Assembly (NCBI GenBank): GCA_905178155.1
Contig: CAJINV010000001.1
Coordinates: 10,321,432-10,385,431 of the forward strand
Reading direction: 5' to 3'
Length of the DNA stretch: 64,000 nucleotides
Source: Amoebophrya sp. A120
Lineage: Eukaryota > Sar > Dinophyceae > Syndiniales > Amoebophryaceae
A program made the translations under genes and the position numbers. Each line of letters opens with the position of its first letter. Position 1 is the first letter of the stretch. The notes beneath the pieces are model-generated. The model saw only the letters and a program-made list of their open reading frames with translations. It had not been told where the DNA came from and searched no databases. Shown piece by piece: positions 1-9,040 of the stretch.

Positions 1-2279
1 AGCGGGTAAGTAGTGGTGTAAGTAGCAGTTCAACGTCTGATGATCCCTCCAAAGAAAGTCAGGTCACCCTGTTCCAGTGGAACCTGCTCGCGACCGGCCT
101 GCACCAGGATGGGTTTGTGCGACCGGATTTGTTTCCGGGCGAAAAAATGCAACAGCACCTGGACGTGACCCGCAAATACCGGGCCCTGATGCAGGAACAC
201 AATGTGGATTTGGAACTGCTGAAGCATGTGCAACCGTTGTGGAACAAAGCGCTCTTTGGGGAGGACAAGGAGAAGGACAACAAGAACTCCAGCGACGCCG
301 CGACGAAAGATGTTGTACAACTACCGGAGCAAGAGGATCATCGAGCTGATTCTTGCGCGGCACTTGCAAAAATCCTGACCGGCCCGGTAGCGGAGAAGCT
401 GTTGTTGAAAAACGAGTTTAGTAAAAGGGACGAGCTCTTTTTCCTCCCGCTCGACGATCTCCACAGGGACGAGGTCCGACCACGCTGGGAAAGCTTCGTC
501 AAGTTCTTCACAGAGAACTTTAGCCTGAAGAGCGCGGACGTGGAGAAGGCAATTACAAAAGTGTGGGACTACTACCTGCGTTCCAGCACGAAACTCGTAT
601 CATCTGCAGTCGTGACGTCGTCCGTGACTGCAACGAAGATGAACAACCGTCCAGCGCCAGATGAAGTAGAAGCCGGGATAATGGACGAGAAGGCACTGGC
701 ACAGAAAAAGCTGGAATTGGAAAAGCTGTCGGCCGTATCTCCTTCGGTCCGCACTGATCCAAGCACCCGCGCCGAAACTACAATGCGCGGAACGCTGCAG
801 TCCGCCTCATCTCCTGCGTCGTCCTCCGATTCTAATTCAGTGCCGATTCGCGAGCGCGTGAACCCGAAGCTCCAGTTCAATCCTTACGAGGTGTTTGCCC
901 TCGGTGCGAAGTTCTGGCACCACGAATTCTGCGAAACGGACTACGGAAGCGAGCTGCTGCAAATGACGCGGAAGGCCTGGGCCATCGAGAACGCGTTGAA
1001 CAGCGAGGCGGCTAAAGCGAGAAGGCTGGGCGAATTGGAAACCATGATTGCAACCAGTGCAGGAGCATTTGCAGCCGCAAGTAGTACGGAATCGTTGCCA
1101 AGCTTCCTCACACTGCAGGAGGTCGCGCCGAGCCAGTTCTTGCTGGTTGTGTCCATGAAAAACCACGCGTATCTCAAGCAGGGGGCACCAGCCACCAGCC
1201 CAGCCGACGAGAGCAGCACAACTGGTTCGGACCAGCAAACGACTGCAACTTTCGACGAGCTGCAGAAGATTCTTCGAAGGTCGAAAGAGGAAGAAAAAGA
1301 CGACAAAATCTACATCAAACGTCTGAACGAGGACCCCGTGCTGACCTCCCAGTTTTCCTACGTGCTTCGCCCGGTCGGCCCGACCGTGATCGGCACCGCG
1401 CTGTTTGTCGACCCGAAAAGGTTCGAAGTCGTGAAGCGCGAACGGGTCAAGGACTTCGCGGTGATTGCGACGGTGAGAACAAAGCGAAACCAAGGTGGTG
1501 GGACAGTTCCAGGAAATAAAGTGCAAGAAGCTGCAGCGAAAATACCCCCACCTAGCACCTTCGCTGTCGTTTCCGCGCACTTGGCTTCCGGCGTGTTGGA
1601 AACGGATTTTGAAGACCGTGTGGAGCAGGTGGCGGATCTGCTAGAGACCCTGAACCGGCCGGAGTACACAGCAATCCCCGTGCTGCTCGGCATGGACGGG
1701 AACTTCGATCGCAAGGTGGACATGATCAAGGTCCGAAACGGCGACCACTTTGCGGGCTCCTGGGACGCTGCATTTGCGGACTTCGAGCAGTGGGAAGACG
1801 TGTCCGTGGGGAAAAAACACGAAAAATACCTCGTGTCGCGGAACCAGGAGGTGCAGGTGGATTCCCTGAAGGCGGACAACGGATTCGACGAGCACCCTGT
1901 CACCGTGAATCGCTTGAGGGGCATGTTCTCGTCGCAAGTGAAGAAGTGGGGCGACTACCAGCTGCGCAATATCGACTACGTCATGGTCAGGAACCCGAAG
2001 AGAAGTGTAGAACTAGCAGAAGTAGAAGAGGACGCTGATAAAAAAGCGATAGTTGCCGCGCCTCCTGCATTGTTCCTTCACATACGCTCGGTGCTAAACT
2101 CCAAGAGTCTGCAGGCGTTTCCGATCAAGAACACCTTGTTGAAAGCGGTGAACTTGGACGATATTCTCGAAGCCGACAAGGAAACGCCGCTTCTCGGCGG
2201 TATGCTGCCAAATGGCGAGAATCCTTCCGACCACGCACCGGTCGCGGTGAGGTTCGAGATGCAGTATGGAGAATCGTAG
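1..2279 (+). CDS. EEP-superfamily nuclease/phosphatase-like protein, 5' end outside window
   Basis: The frame is open from base 3 to a TAG at 2277-2279, so the gene enters from upstream and its start is not visible. Motifs of the endonuclease/exonuclease/phosphatase (EEP; CCR4/nocturnin/angel type) fold appear in the expected order: QWNLLA near 75-92 (metal-binding Asn), LQEV near 1110-1122 (catalytic Glu), SAHLASG near 1575-1593 (His), LGMDGNFD near 1687-1710 (Asp/Asn pair), IDYVMV near 1974 and SDHAP near 2227-2241 (terminal Asp-His). All core catalytic positions look present, so an active Mg-dependent nuclease or phosphodiesterase is likely. Long Ser/Thr/Glu-rich insertions, for example 600-850 and 1180-1310, separate the motifs and make it larger than usual. 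Substrate (poly(A), NADPH, 2'-5' linkage, other) cannot be decided from sequence alone. Confidence 0.8.
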   Translation, partial: RVSSGVSSSSTSDDPSKESQVTLFQWNLLATGLHQDGFVRPDLFPGEKMQQHLDVTRKYRALMQEHNVDLELLKHVQPLWNKALFGEDKEKDNKNSSDAATKDVVQLPEQEDHRADSCAALAKILTGPVAEKLLLKNEFSKRDELFFLPLDDLHRDEVRPRWESFVKFFTENFSLKSADVEKAITKVWDYYLRSSTKLVSSAVVTSSVTATKMNNRPAPDEVEAGIMDEKALAQKKLELEKLSAVSPSVRTDPSTRAETTMRGTLQSASSPASSSDSNSVPIRERVNPKLQFNPYEVFALGAKFWHHEFCETDYGSELLQMTRKAWAIENALNSEAAKARRLGELETMIATSAGAFAAASSTESLPSFLTLQEVAPSQFLLVVSMKNHAYLKQGAPATSPADESSTTGSDQQTTATFDELQKILRRSKEEEKDDKIYIKRLNEDPVLTSQFSYVLRPVGPTVIGTALFVDPKRFEVVKRERVKDFAVIATVRTKRNQGGGTVPGNKVQEAAAKIPPPSTFAVVSAHLASGVLETDFEDRVEQVADLLETLNRPEYTAIPVLLGMDGNFDRKVDMIKVRNGDHFAGSWDAAFADFEQWEDVSVGKKHEKYLVSRNQEVQVDSLKADNGFDEHPVTVNRLRGMFSSQVKKWGDYQLRNIDYVMVRNPKRSVELAEVEEDADKKAIVAAPPALFLHIRSVLNSKSLQAFPIKNTLLKAVNLDDILEADKETPLLGGMLPNGENPSDHAPVAVRFEMQYGES

Positions 2280-3369
2280 CTCGGAATCGGAATGGCCCTT
2301 CCTTACAGTAGCGCTCGCGTTGACCGAGCGTACCAGGCTTGTTGTCTAAGAATGCAATATTGCGAAGAAGCAAAACTGATTCACGAAGGAACGCGAACGC
2401 GGATATCCTCAAGCCTTTGTTTCGCATCGAGTTTCATTCGTTCGATAAACAACGCATTGAATGCCAAAAGATGATATGACTCAGACAAACTAAATCATAA
2501 GCATGTACAACAACATGAACATGCTCGGCTGGAGCATGTTCCCCTTACATGCACTGTCGCCAGTCGGCAAGCTCCTCGTTTTTGCTGTGCAGCGCCAGGA
2601 TAAGTACGCGGTAGAAATGTGGTATCGGTTTTTCTCCGGGGTTTTGTTCTGAGAAAGCGTTAGTTGGTCGTCGTATCGAAGAAGATGATGAAGGACGTTG
2701 CGAAGATCATTGTTTTCACGACTTGGTATTTTTTGTGCAAATTTAGTTGGGTCTGGCGGGTTGGAAAATCAAAAATGAGAAACGAAAAATTTCTTGGCGG
2801 GGGTTTGAACGTTGAAGAAAATGAATGCAAAGGCAAAGCGAAGCAGAGAACTCGTTCGATCGGCTGTAGTGTATTTTTTGAAGGGATAATCGCGAAAAGA
2901 AAAAGATGTAAGCCCGCGTCTGTCTATCGAGGGTTGAGGTAAGAGGCAACGCCAATCACCATCTAATTCCCGTCCCGTCCCGGATGATGCTCAAAGTCAA
3001 AGAGGAACAATTGTTGCTATGTTTGTATTCTCCTTTGGTATAATTGGTTGACACGACCCAATTCATTGATTCCAATTGCAATATGGATCGATTTTCGAAA
3101 AAGTGTGGCGCGCTTACTCATGCTTAGGTAGACGGTAATATTTATTCGTATTCGCAATCGCATTCCGGAAATGAGTAAGAGCGGTGAAGTTTATATATCG
3201 TATCGCAGGTCATCGTAGCACAGGTCGTCCGTTTCCGCTTGGATTTTCGCATTGTTTGGTGAGTTGTACTACTTGGTGGCGGAGTTTAGGCATACTGTAG
3301 AGGTAAAAAGGTAGAAATTTGAAGAAGCATTCTTGTGTACTGTGTACTGTAGTGAAAGTGATCTGCAAA
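2280..3369. other. Intergenic region without a supported gene
   Basis: No open frame here has codon texture or homology I can support. It becomes AT-richer than the flanking exons. A perfect hairpin lies at 2517-2541 (listed separately). The last 150 bases lead into the first RING gene and should hold its 5' UTR; no recognisable TATA box or polyadenylation signal was found. Confidence 0.6.
2517..2541. repeat. Perfect inverted repeat, 10-bp arms, 5-nt loop
   Basis: Arms GAACATGCTC (2517-2526) and GAGCATGTTC (2532-2541) are exact reverse complements around the loop GGCTG. It sits about 240 nt past the stop of the EEP gene, so it may lie in its 3' UTR or in the spacer. Function unknown. Confidence 0.75.
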
Positions 3370-4898
3370 ATGGAGTTTGTAAAAAAGAACCAGTTTACCG
3401 AGGCCGCCGACTGCCTAATTTGTCTGGAAACCATCAAAGACAAGGTCTTCACAGCTTCCTGTTGCGCAAAGGCTTTCTGCGAAGATTGTCGCGATGAGTG
3501 CTCTTCCATGGATTGCCCAGCGTGTCGCGCCAAGAAATCAGACGGCTTCACGATTGTTCCGAACCGGTTTATCGAAATGAACATCGACAACGAAAAAGTA
3601 AGATGTAAAGGGTGCAAGAAAACGATGACAAGAAAGCAGTTTCGCGAAGACCACATCAAAACCAACTACTGGGAAGAATGTGAACCGTGCGCAGAAACAA
3701 AGAGAAGTTGCCCGCACAGTTATGCCGGTTGCAAATTCGAAGGGAAGTTGGCGAAGTTGCGAAAGCACTTGGGATGTGAGTGCGAGCACGTATTTTTTTG
3801 GATGTAACTGTGTCAAACGTAAACCACCCGACACCTGATCGTGCTACTTGTTAGTTTGCGTTGGCGCTACCATTGGTGTATGCATATTAATAGAGAAAGA
3901 GATCATTATCTTGCACATTCTACTGTACAACTAGGGTAGAAGAGTAAAACTGTCGCCATACAATTATGACGGAGACGGAAAATCAAACTTACAACTCACA
4001 GGGATATCGCAAGCTCGATGCTTCTGCAATCGCAATTTGCGGTGGTGAGGCAGGGTTGAAGAAATCTGTGCAGTACATCGAGTCCCATCTCCACCTCAAT
4101 CCGCCAACGCCCCCCGAGACGCTCGGCCAGCTGATGCACGCGGCCGGCATAAACCTGACCTCGAGGGTCGTGCAGTATGGTGTGTGAAGCTGCTGCAAGT
4201 ACCGCTCTGGCCCCGCCTACTCTACTCCTACTCGTCACTGTGTTGCTCTTGCTTGTATATAACTTACCACGCTATGACGTAACGGTAACCTGCTCGCTTT
4301 ATCACGTTTACCTCCCTGCGCCATTTATGTTCCATCTTGCTAAAAAAAAGTAGAAGGCCCGAGCAAAGCAAAGGCCCAGGCCGGCTGTGTAGTGCGTATA
4401 ATGAAGTGAGTCGAGACATAGACTGAGAGTGCGCCGTAGAGCAGCTTCTAATTGCATATTTTGGCGCTTGCAGGCGGCGAATGCTGGGACGAAATCCCTG
4501 ATAGACTCAGCTTGGAGAACTCTTTTATCGAGTACGAAGAGGGCCGTCGAGCCGCAGGACGACGGGACTGGGTGGACAACATCAAGCACATAACGACATA
4601 CATTTTCGCGCACTCCGTCCGGGGGACATCTGAAGACGCAAGATCCGAACTGTGGGACGGGTATCATAAGCATCTACTCCTGAGAGTCGTGGACACTTAC
4701 AACAACGAAGACTGGGACGATCGCGATACTCCCAGCGACATCGATGTGAAGCCGTGTCCCGAAAAAGGAGAGGACGACTGGCGGGACGAGTGGCGGAAGG
4801 TGTTCGGCTGGCTGAAGAAACCATCTGCGGGTCGCAACAACGACAGGAGCCGCAGTCCGCGGCGCCAAAACGGACACGCGGGCGAGAGCGGGGGGTAG
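3370..4898 (+). CDS. RING + TRAF-type zinc-finger protein, tandem copy 1
   Basis: Three exons give 340 aa: 3370-3789, 4002-4179 and 4474-4898, with GT-AG introns. Exon 1 carries an N-terminal RING-like finger (CLIC about residues 18-21, then SCCAKAFCEDC and CPAC) followed by a TRAF-type finger (CKGC, CPHSYAGC, KHLG..C.CEH). The usual RING His is replaced: the central run is CCAKAFC. Such proteins are typically E3 ubiquitin ligases or scaffolds; that role is inferred. Exon 2 starts with the GYRKLDA block shared with the downstream copy, which fixes the phase-0 junction H|GYR. The C-terminal half is a domain I do not recognise and ends in a basic RS-type tail (RSRSPRR). It is a tandem paralogue of 5990-7473, which lacks the second intron. 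Confidence 0.8.
4186..4448. repeat. Sequence bounded by short inverted repeats inside intron 2 of RING copy 1
   Basis: The intron at 4180-4473 carries GAAGCTGCTG (4186-4195) near its start and GAGCAGCTTC (4439-4448) near its end; nine of ten positions are complementary. The tandem paralogue has no intron here. This could be a degenerate terminal inverted repeat of an inserted element, but arms this short can occur by chance. Confidence 0.35.
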
Positions 4899-5239
4899 CT
4901 CGTTGGTATTTTCTACCTGATGTCAAAGGAAAGCATGCGCAGCGTAGATGCGTGTAGGGCTAGTGCTAGTTGAGGTTAAAGATGGAGATGCGATCGCTCT
5001 GCCCAGAAGCACAAGGAGGGCAACTGGAGCTCTATTTGAAGACTTTTCCTCGATGAAACCTGATTGAGGTTTGTCACGTTGAAATCAGAATCGCAAAGTC
5101 AAGTGGTACAGCACGCATCATGAATTCTGATTGATCTTGTTTTAGGAAAAGCGCGACCTTTATATGTTTTCTGCTGGCGGGAAAAGGAAAACGAAGCTTA
5201 GGGTTGGCGTTAGGTTTAAGTTCACGTACTGTAAGGCAC

Positions 5240-5315
5240 GCGTGTTCATCTTTCCCATTGCAGCGCAGACGGTTGTACCGAGAAGCTGCCGCTTGAGTGG
5301 TGTGTGTTGTTTCCG
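5240..5315 (+). repeat. Duplicated 3' flank, copy A (partner 7630-7698)
   Basis: Shares GCGTGTTCATCTTTC, an ACGGT..TACCGAG segment and CGCTTGAGT.GTGTGTGTTG in the same order with 7630-7698. It lies about 340 nt after the stop of RING copy 1, against about 155 nt for the partner after copy 2, so the repeated unit extended beyond the coding region. Confidence 0.7.
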
Positions 5316-5730
5316 ATTCTGGATTAATGAAAGCCAACTGCGAGTTCTTCAGACCCTACGAGAGAAAGCAGCTTCGAGCTCTTCATTACAAACTCGCCTT
5401 CGCAAGCCGTCGCGTTTACCTGAAAACTGGGCTGACCCTTTCACCCCGAGTGATGAAAAACGTCAAGAACTCCGCTATTGCTATTGCCGGGGATGAAACC
5501 AGATACAGAAGAAGATATTTGAAAAGCAGATGCACGTGTCAAAGATCAGCATGATCATTCATTTCCAACATGTGCTACAGCGCGAATGAGATCAGATCAC
5601 GCTCAGATGTCTTTCGGTGGAAAGACGTGCGCGGAATCAATTTCGTCTTTTTTTTGTCGGGGTCAGCCGGTACGCACAGGTTCCCGGGGTTGACCTGCTG
5701 CCGTGTTGACCTGCAGCTAGGACTCGAATA

Positions 5731-5753
5731 AAAAAAATCAAAATGATTTTTTT
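5731..5753. repeat. A/T-rich perfect hairpin
   Basis: AAAAAAATCA (5731-5740) and TGATTTTTTT (5744-5753) are exact reverse complements around an AAA loop. It ends in a T run, but in a eukaryotic spacer a terminator role is speculative. Confidence 0.6.
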
Positions 5754-5989
5754 ACTAGCGAGTTTGAGTTTATCTTTATCGTTAATATCACCAGGGAAGG
5801 AGGTTGAACAAGAATGAAAGTAGAATGTGGATGTATTGTTTGAGTTGTAGAGTCTATGTGCTCCTTAAATGCAAATAGAAGCTCCACGATACACAAAAAG
5901 GAAAACAGAAGCTCAAGTTTTCTGATGCCGTTATCCGTTATCCTTCTTCATCTGGGTCATTGATTTGCGTAACTCTACTAAACTTCAAA

Positions 5990-7473
5990 ATGGATTTCGT
6001 GGGGAAAGAAAGTAATGTGCTTACCAAAGCCGCGGATTGCCTGATATGCCACCAGGACATTCAGGATCGTGTGCTCACCACAAATTGTTGCGGAAAATTT
6101 TTCTGCGAAGCGTGTCGCGATGTATACAAGAAGCCTGTGTGTCCTCATTGTCGGAAGACGTCCAGCAACGGTTATGAAATCGCACGCGTCAAGTTCATCG
6201 AGATGCAGCTGGATTCCGCCCAGGTGAAGTGCCAAGCCTGCCACGAGACCATGACCCGCAAACAATTTCGCAAAGAACATTGCTCCTCTACGTCGGGACT
6301 CTACTGGGAGCAAAAAAATCCATGCGCTGAGGCAGTGCGGAGCTGTCCGCACTCCGTGCACGGCTGCAAGTTCCAGGGAAAGCTGGCAGACATGCAAAAG
6401 CACCTCGGAGCCACATGCAAGCGCGTACGCCTACACTTTGATAGCTACAATTTAAATTTTGCAGCAGCTGAGGACATTGATGCTGTTTGTCACGCCGCTG
6501 GTCTTTAGGTTGTTGAGCTTGATTCTGACTCCTAGATCGCGCTTCTTTCCGTAATAAACACTCGACGAAGTGTAGTAATAAAAGAGAGAGTGATTCAATA
6601 TTTTTTCTCGAGTCTCCGGGAAAAAATACCGAATCGAAACGCACTCATGCATGATGAGAAAAGTGGGCGAGTTGGACCCAGAGCAGCCGTCTGCCCGTTT
6701 GTGACCTGGAAGGCCCCAAGTGACGCAGTAATATGTAAGGTTCCAATAAAATCAGTACCAACCAATTGGAACACGAGGGGGGCCCTGTTTTACGCTCACT
6801 TTTCTTAATGCAACCCAATCACTTACAGGGATACCGTTTGCTCGATGCACAGGCCGTGGAGATGTGCGGCGGCCGGGAGGGACTGAAGGCCTCGGTCAAG
6901 CTGATTGAAAGCGTGCTCAAGATATGTCCGCCTATCTCGCCCGAGGCCCTGCAGTGTCTTTTGAAAGACGCGCAGACACAACTGACAGCGCGAATCTTTA
7001 TCGCCTTAGCTTCGCACATTGGACACGAAAATATCAAAAACCTACTGAGCCCGCGAAACGTCTTTGTTGAGTTGCAAGAAGGCGCTTCCAGCAGCGTGGA
7101 CGGCGCGGAGAAGGTTGCTCACATCTGCGAGTGCCTTTTTAGCTCAGCTGTCGGGAACCGGGCGAAGAAAGAAGATGGTAGTTGGACTGAGGGCGCCGGT
7201 GAACTCTGGTCTGCTTATAGAGAGGTTTTGAAGGGCCGTGTTGTGGATCGGTATAACTTGTTGCCGTTCGCTCAACGAGCCAACCCGAAATCGATCACCT
7301 TGACTCCAATTGGGCGTGCTCTCCATTGGGATTCCGGAAAAATCAAAGCAACGTGGCGGAATATGTTTGGGTTGGTCGGCTCCTCGGAGAAGGTCAGTAA
7401 TAAACGTCCTCGAACCTCCGGTAGTGAGAGCGACAGCACCGAAAGTGAGAGCGACAGCGATGACCTTTTCTGA
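5990..7473 (+). CDS. RING + TRAF-type zinc-finger protein, tandem copy 2
   Basis: Two exons, 5990-6424 and 6829-7473, give 359 aa. The domain order matches copy 1: RING-like finger (CLIC, NCCGKFFCEAC, CPHC), TRAF-type finger (CQAC, CPHSVHGC, KHLGATC), then the unnamed C-terminal domain starting GYRLLDAQAVEMCGG. The intron is phase 0 with a GTACGC donor and a TTACAG acceptor, aligned with intron 1 of copy 1. The region split by intron 2 in copy 1 is continuous here (RIFIALASHIGHENI). The tail differs: copy 2 ends in an acidic Ser/Asp/Glu run (ESDSTESESDSDDLF), copy 1 in a basic RS tail, suggesting different partners. An E3-ligase-like role is inferred from the family only. Confidence 0.82.
6592..6635. 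repeat. Inverted repeat inside the 404-nt intron of RING copy 2
   Basis: GATTCAATATTTTTTC (6592-6607) pairs with GAAAAAATACCGAATC (6620-6635) at 14 of 16 positions around a 12-nt spacer. The host intron (6425-6828) is the longest in the window and otherwise featureless. Confidence 0.55.
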
Positions 7474-8016
7474 CAAGCACAGGAGATGCCCACGCGATTG
7501 TGCAATTATTTCATGAAGGTTTGTCTGGAACATTTTGATTTTCATTTTACTATCCCTTTTTCTTTGCAAAAAAGCGTGAGTTCTTTGTCTTCTGGAGGGA
7601 TAGCAAGACTTCATATACAACTAGGGTGTGCGTGTTCATCTTTCACACTCTAGTGACGGTACCGAGGAGATGGCGCTTGAGTAGTGTGTGTTGTTCCGCA
7701 TCGCATACTCGATGGTGTATTGACGAGTTTATATTTGATTCCGCGTAGGGCAAGTGCAAGTCGATGAAGTTGAAGATCACATGTGATGGAAGTACATAGT
7801 CCTATTTTCACGTAAATCAAAGAAAAACAGAAACATCAAAAAATGTAAGTACCTCTAGCGCGCTAGCGCTTCTACTTATTTCTTTGATGTCTGAACCTGA
7901 AGAACACGAAGTAGTGAAGTAGGGGTCCTTCGTGAGTGATTTGAGTCTATCAGTATTACTTCCGTCGAATGGTCTAATTGTATTCTAGTATTACTACGCA
8001 ATAGCAAGAAAACAAG
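7474..8016. other. Intergenic region without a supported gene
   Basis: Contains the partner copy of the duplicated flank (7630-7698) and then the AT-rich leader of the prefoldin gene. No other feature seen. Confidence 0.55.
7630..7698 (+). repeat. Duplicated 3' flank, copy B (partner 5240-5315)
   Basis: Matches 5240-5315 in order with a few small gaps (GCGTGTTCATCTTTC, GACGGTACCGAG, CGCTTGAGTAGTGTGTGTTG). Together with the paired genes it supports one tandem duplication. Confidence 0.7.
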
Positions 8017-8557
8017 ATGGGGAAGCACACGAAGAAGACGAAGCTCACGAAGAGCGAGAAGCGGGAGAAGCTTCAACAGGAGCAGATGCAGAAGATCAAG
8101 GAACTGCAGGAACTCGAGCAGAGGGTGCAGTACTTGTACATACAAAACAAGAAGATCGAAGCCAGAATCGCACGCTATCAGAGGTACTACTGGTCAAGTT
8201 CTTGTCTGCTTGGACAAGAACCCAACCTCGCATTTTTTTCTGTCTGTGGGATGTTCACAAACACAAAGAATCGCAAAATTTTCTTTCAGGATGAAGCAAG
8301 CTTCCGTTTACTCGGCGGCGCATCTGCAGCAGATGGAAGGCGACAAACCGGCAGTGTACAAGCATTACGGACGGGCGTTTTTTCTCTCGACTTACGACGA
8401 CATTCAGGACGATTTGGAGTCAAAAATCAAGGAGGCCGAGGAGCAGCTGCCGCAGCTGACAAACATCAAGCTGCAATTTGACCAGCGACTGAAAAACGAA
8501 TCTGCCAACATGATGCAGCTGCAAAAGGACTTCATGAAGCTGGGCATGCGGATGTAG
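8017..8557 (+). CDS. Prefoldin subunit 1-like (beta-type) protein
   Basis: Two exons, 8017-8183 and 8290-8557, encode 144 aa. The intron (GTACTA donor, TTTCAG acceptor) joins in phase 2 to restore Arg, giving RYQR|MKQASVY. Both ends are long amphipathic helices rich in Lys/Glu/Gln. The central segment AVYKHYGRAFFLST matches the beta-hairpin region of prefoldin beta subunits (PFDN1: Y.G.GR.F.L), followed by a coiled-coil helix of about 60 residues. Prefoldin is a hexamer that hands unfolded actin and tubulin to the CCT chaperonin in the cytosol. The N-terminus starts with a Lys-rich stretch (MGKHTKKTKLTKSEK), a little longer than typical. The family call is fairly good; the subunit number is less certain. 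Confidence 0.68.
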
Positions 8558-9040
8558 TTCTTGATGCTGGCGGGCGAAAGATTATATGGCGTTGCTGAAA
8601 AAGAAAAAGTTGTTAACCTGAAAAGGTGATGCGCGTACCCGCGAGGTTTGCATTAGCTGGCGGCGTATTTTTTCTGCTGAAGATCAGATGAGGACACAAA
8701 TGGTTTTTTTCAGGAACACGCAGATCAAAAATCAAAAGGCTTTGTGAAAATACTTGGGCGTCACCTAGTAGAGCTCTTGCGGAGCCGGAGATGTTGTTCA
8801 GGAGAGGGAGAGCTGAAAAAGAAAGTGCTACCGGATGTGGCAGCACTATGTATTCGCAGCATGTTTCTTTACCCTTCTTGTGTCGAAATTCACTTTCTTC
8901 CGTCGCGCGAAGGCATTATACTGGAGATGTGAGTGTGAGGGCAAAAAGTTACAGTGATTCTGTGAGATCACTGTCACTCAGCGGTTCTAGCCAGCTTCGT
9001 CACCTTTCCGAGAGTCAAATAAAGCACCGAGCCACAGACA
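8558..9040. other. Intergenic region without a supported gene
   Basis: Short open frames (for example 8744-8932) show no domain and mixed codon use. Nothing else seen. Confidence 0.5.

Larger units (their letters stand above)
4899..5989. other. Spacer between the tandem RING genes
   Basis: No convincing gene. An open frame from about 5297 to 5554 (85 codons) has no recognisable domain and is probably chance. The block 5240-5315 is repeated after the second RING gene, marking the 3' flank of the duplicated unit. GTTGACCTGC occurs twice near 5689-5714. An A/T hairpin lies at 5731-5753. The 5' UTR of copy 2 should lie just before 5990. Confidence 0.55.

Noticed and set aside
837-1580. Minus-strand open frame of 247 codons
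   Set aside because: Lies opposite the EEP gene, whose catalytic motifs are read on the + strand; Cys/His/Arg-rich composition is typical of antisense shadow frames.
4180-4473. The RING copy 1 intron as a second member of the 40888 element family
   Set aside because: No sequence shared with that element; the inverted repeats are short and the ends are ordinary GT-AG.
5164-5554. Overlapping open frames in the RING spacer
   Set aside because: They overlap a repeated non-coding block, have no domain and no sensible splice partner.
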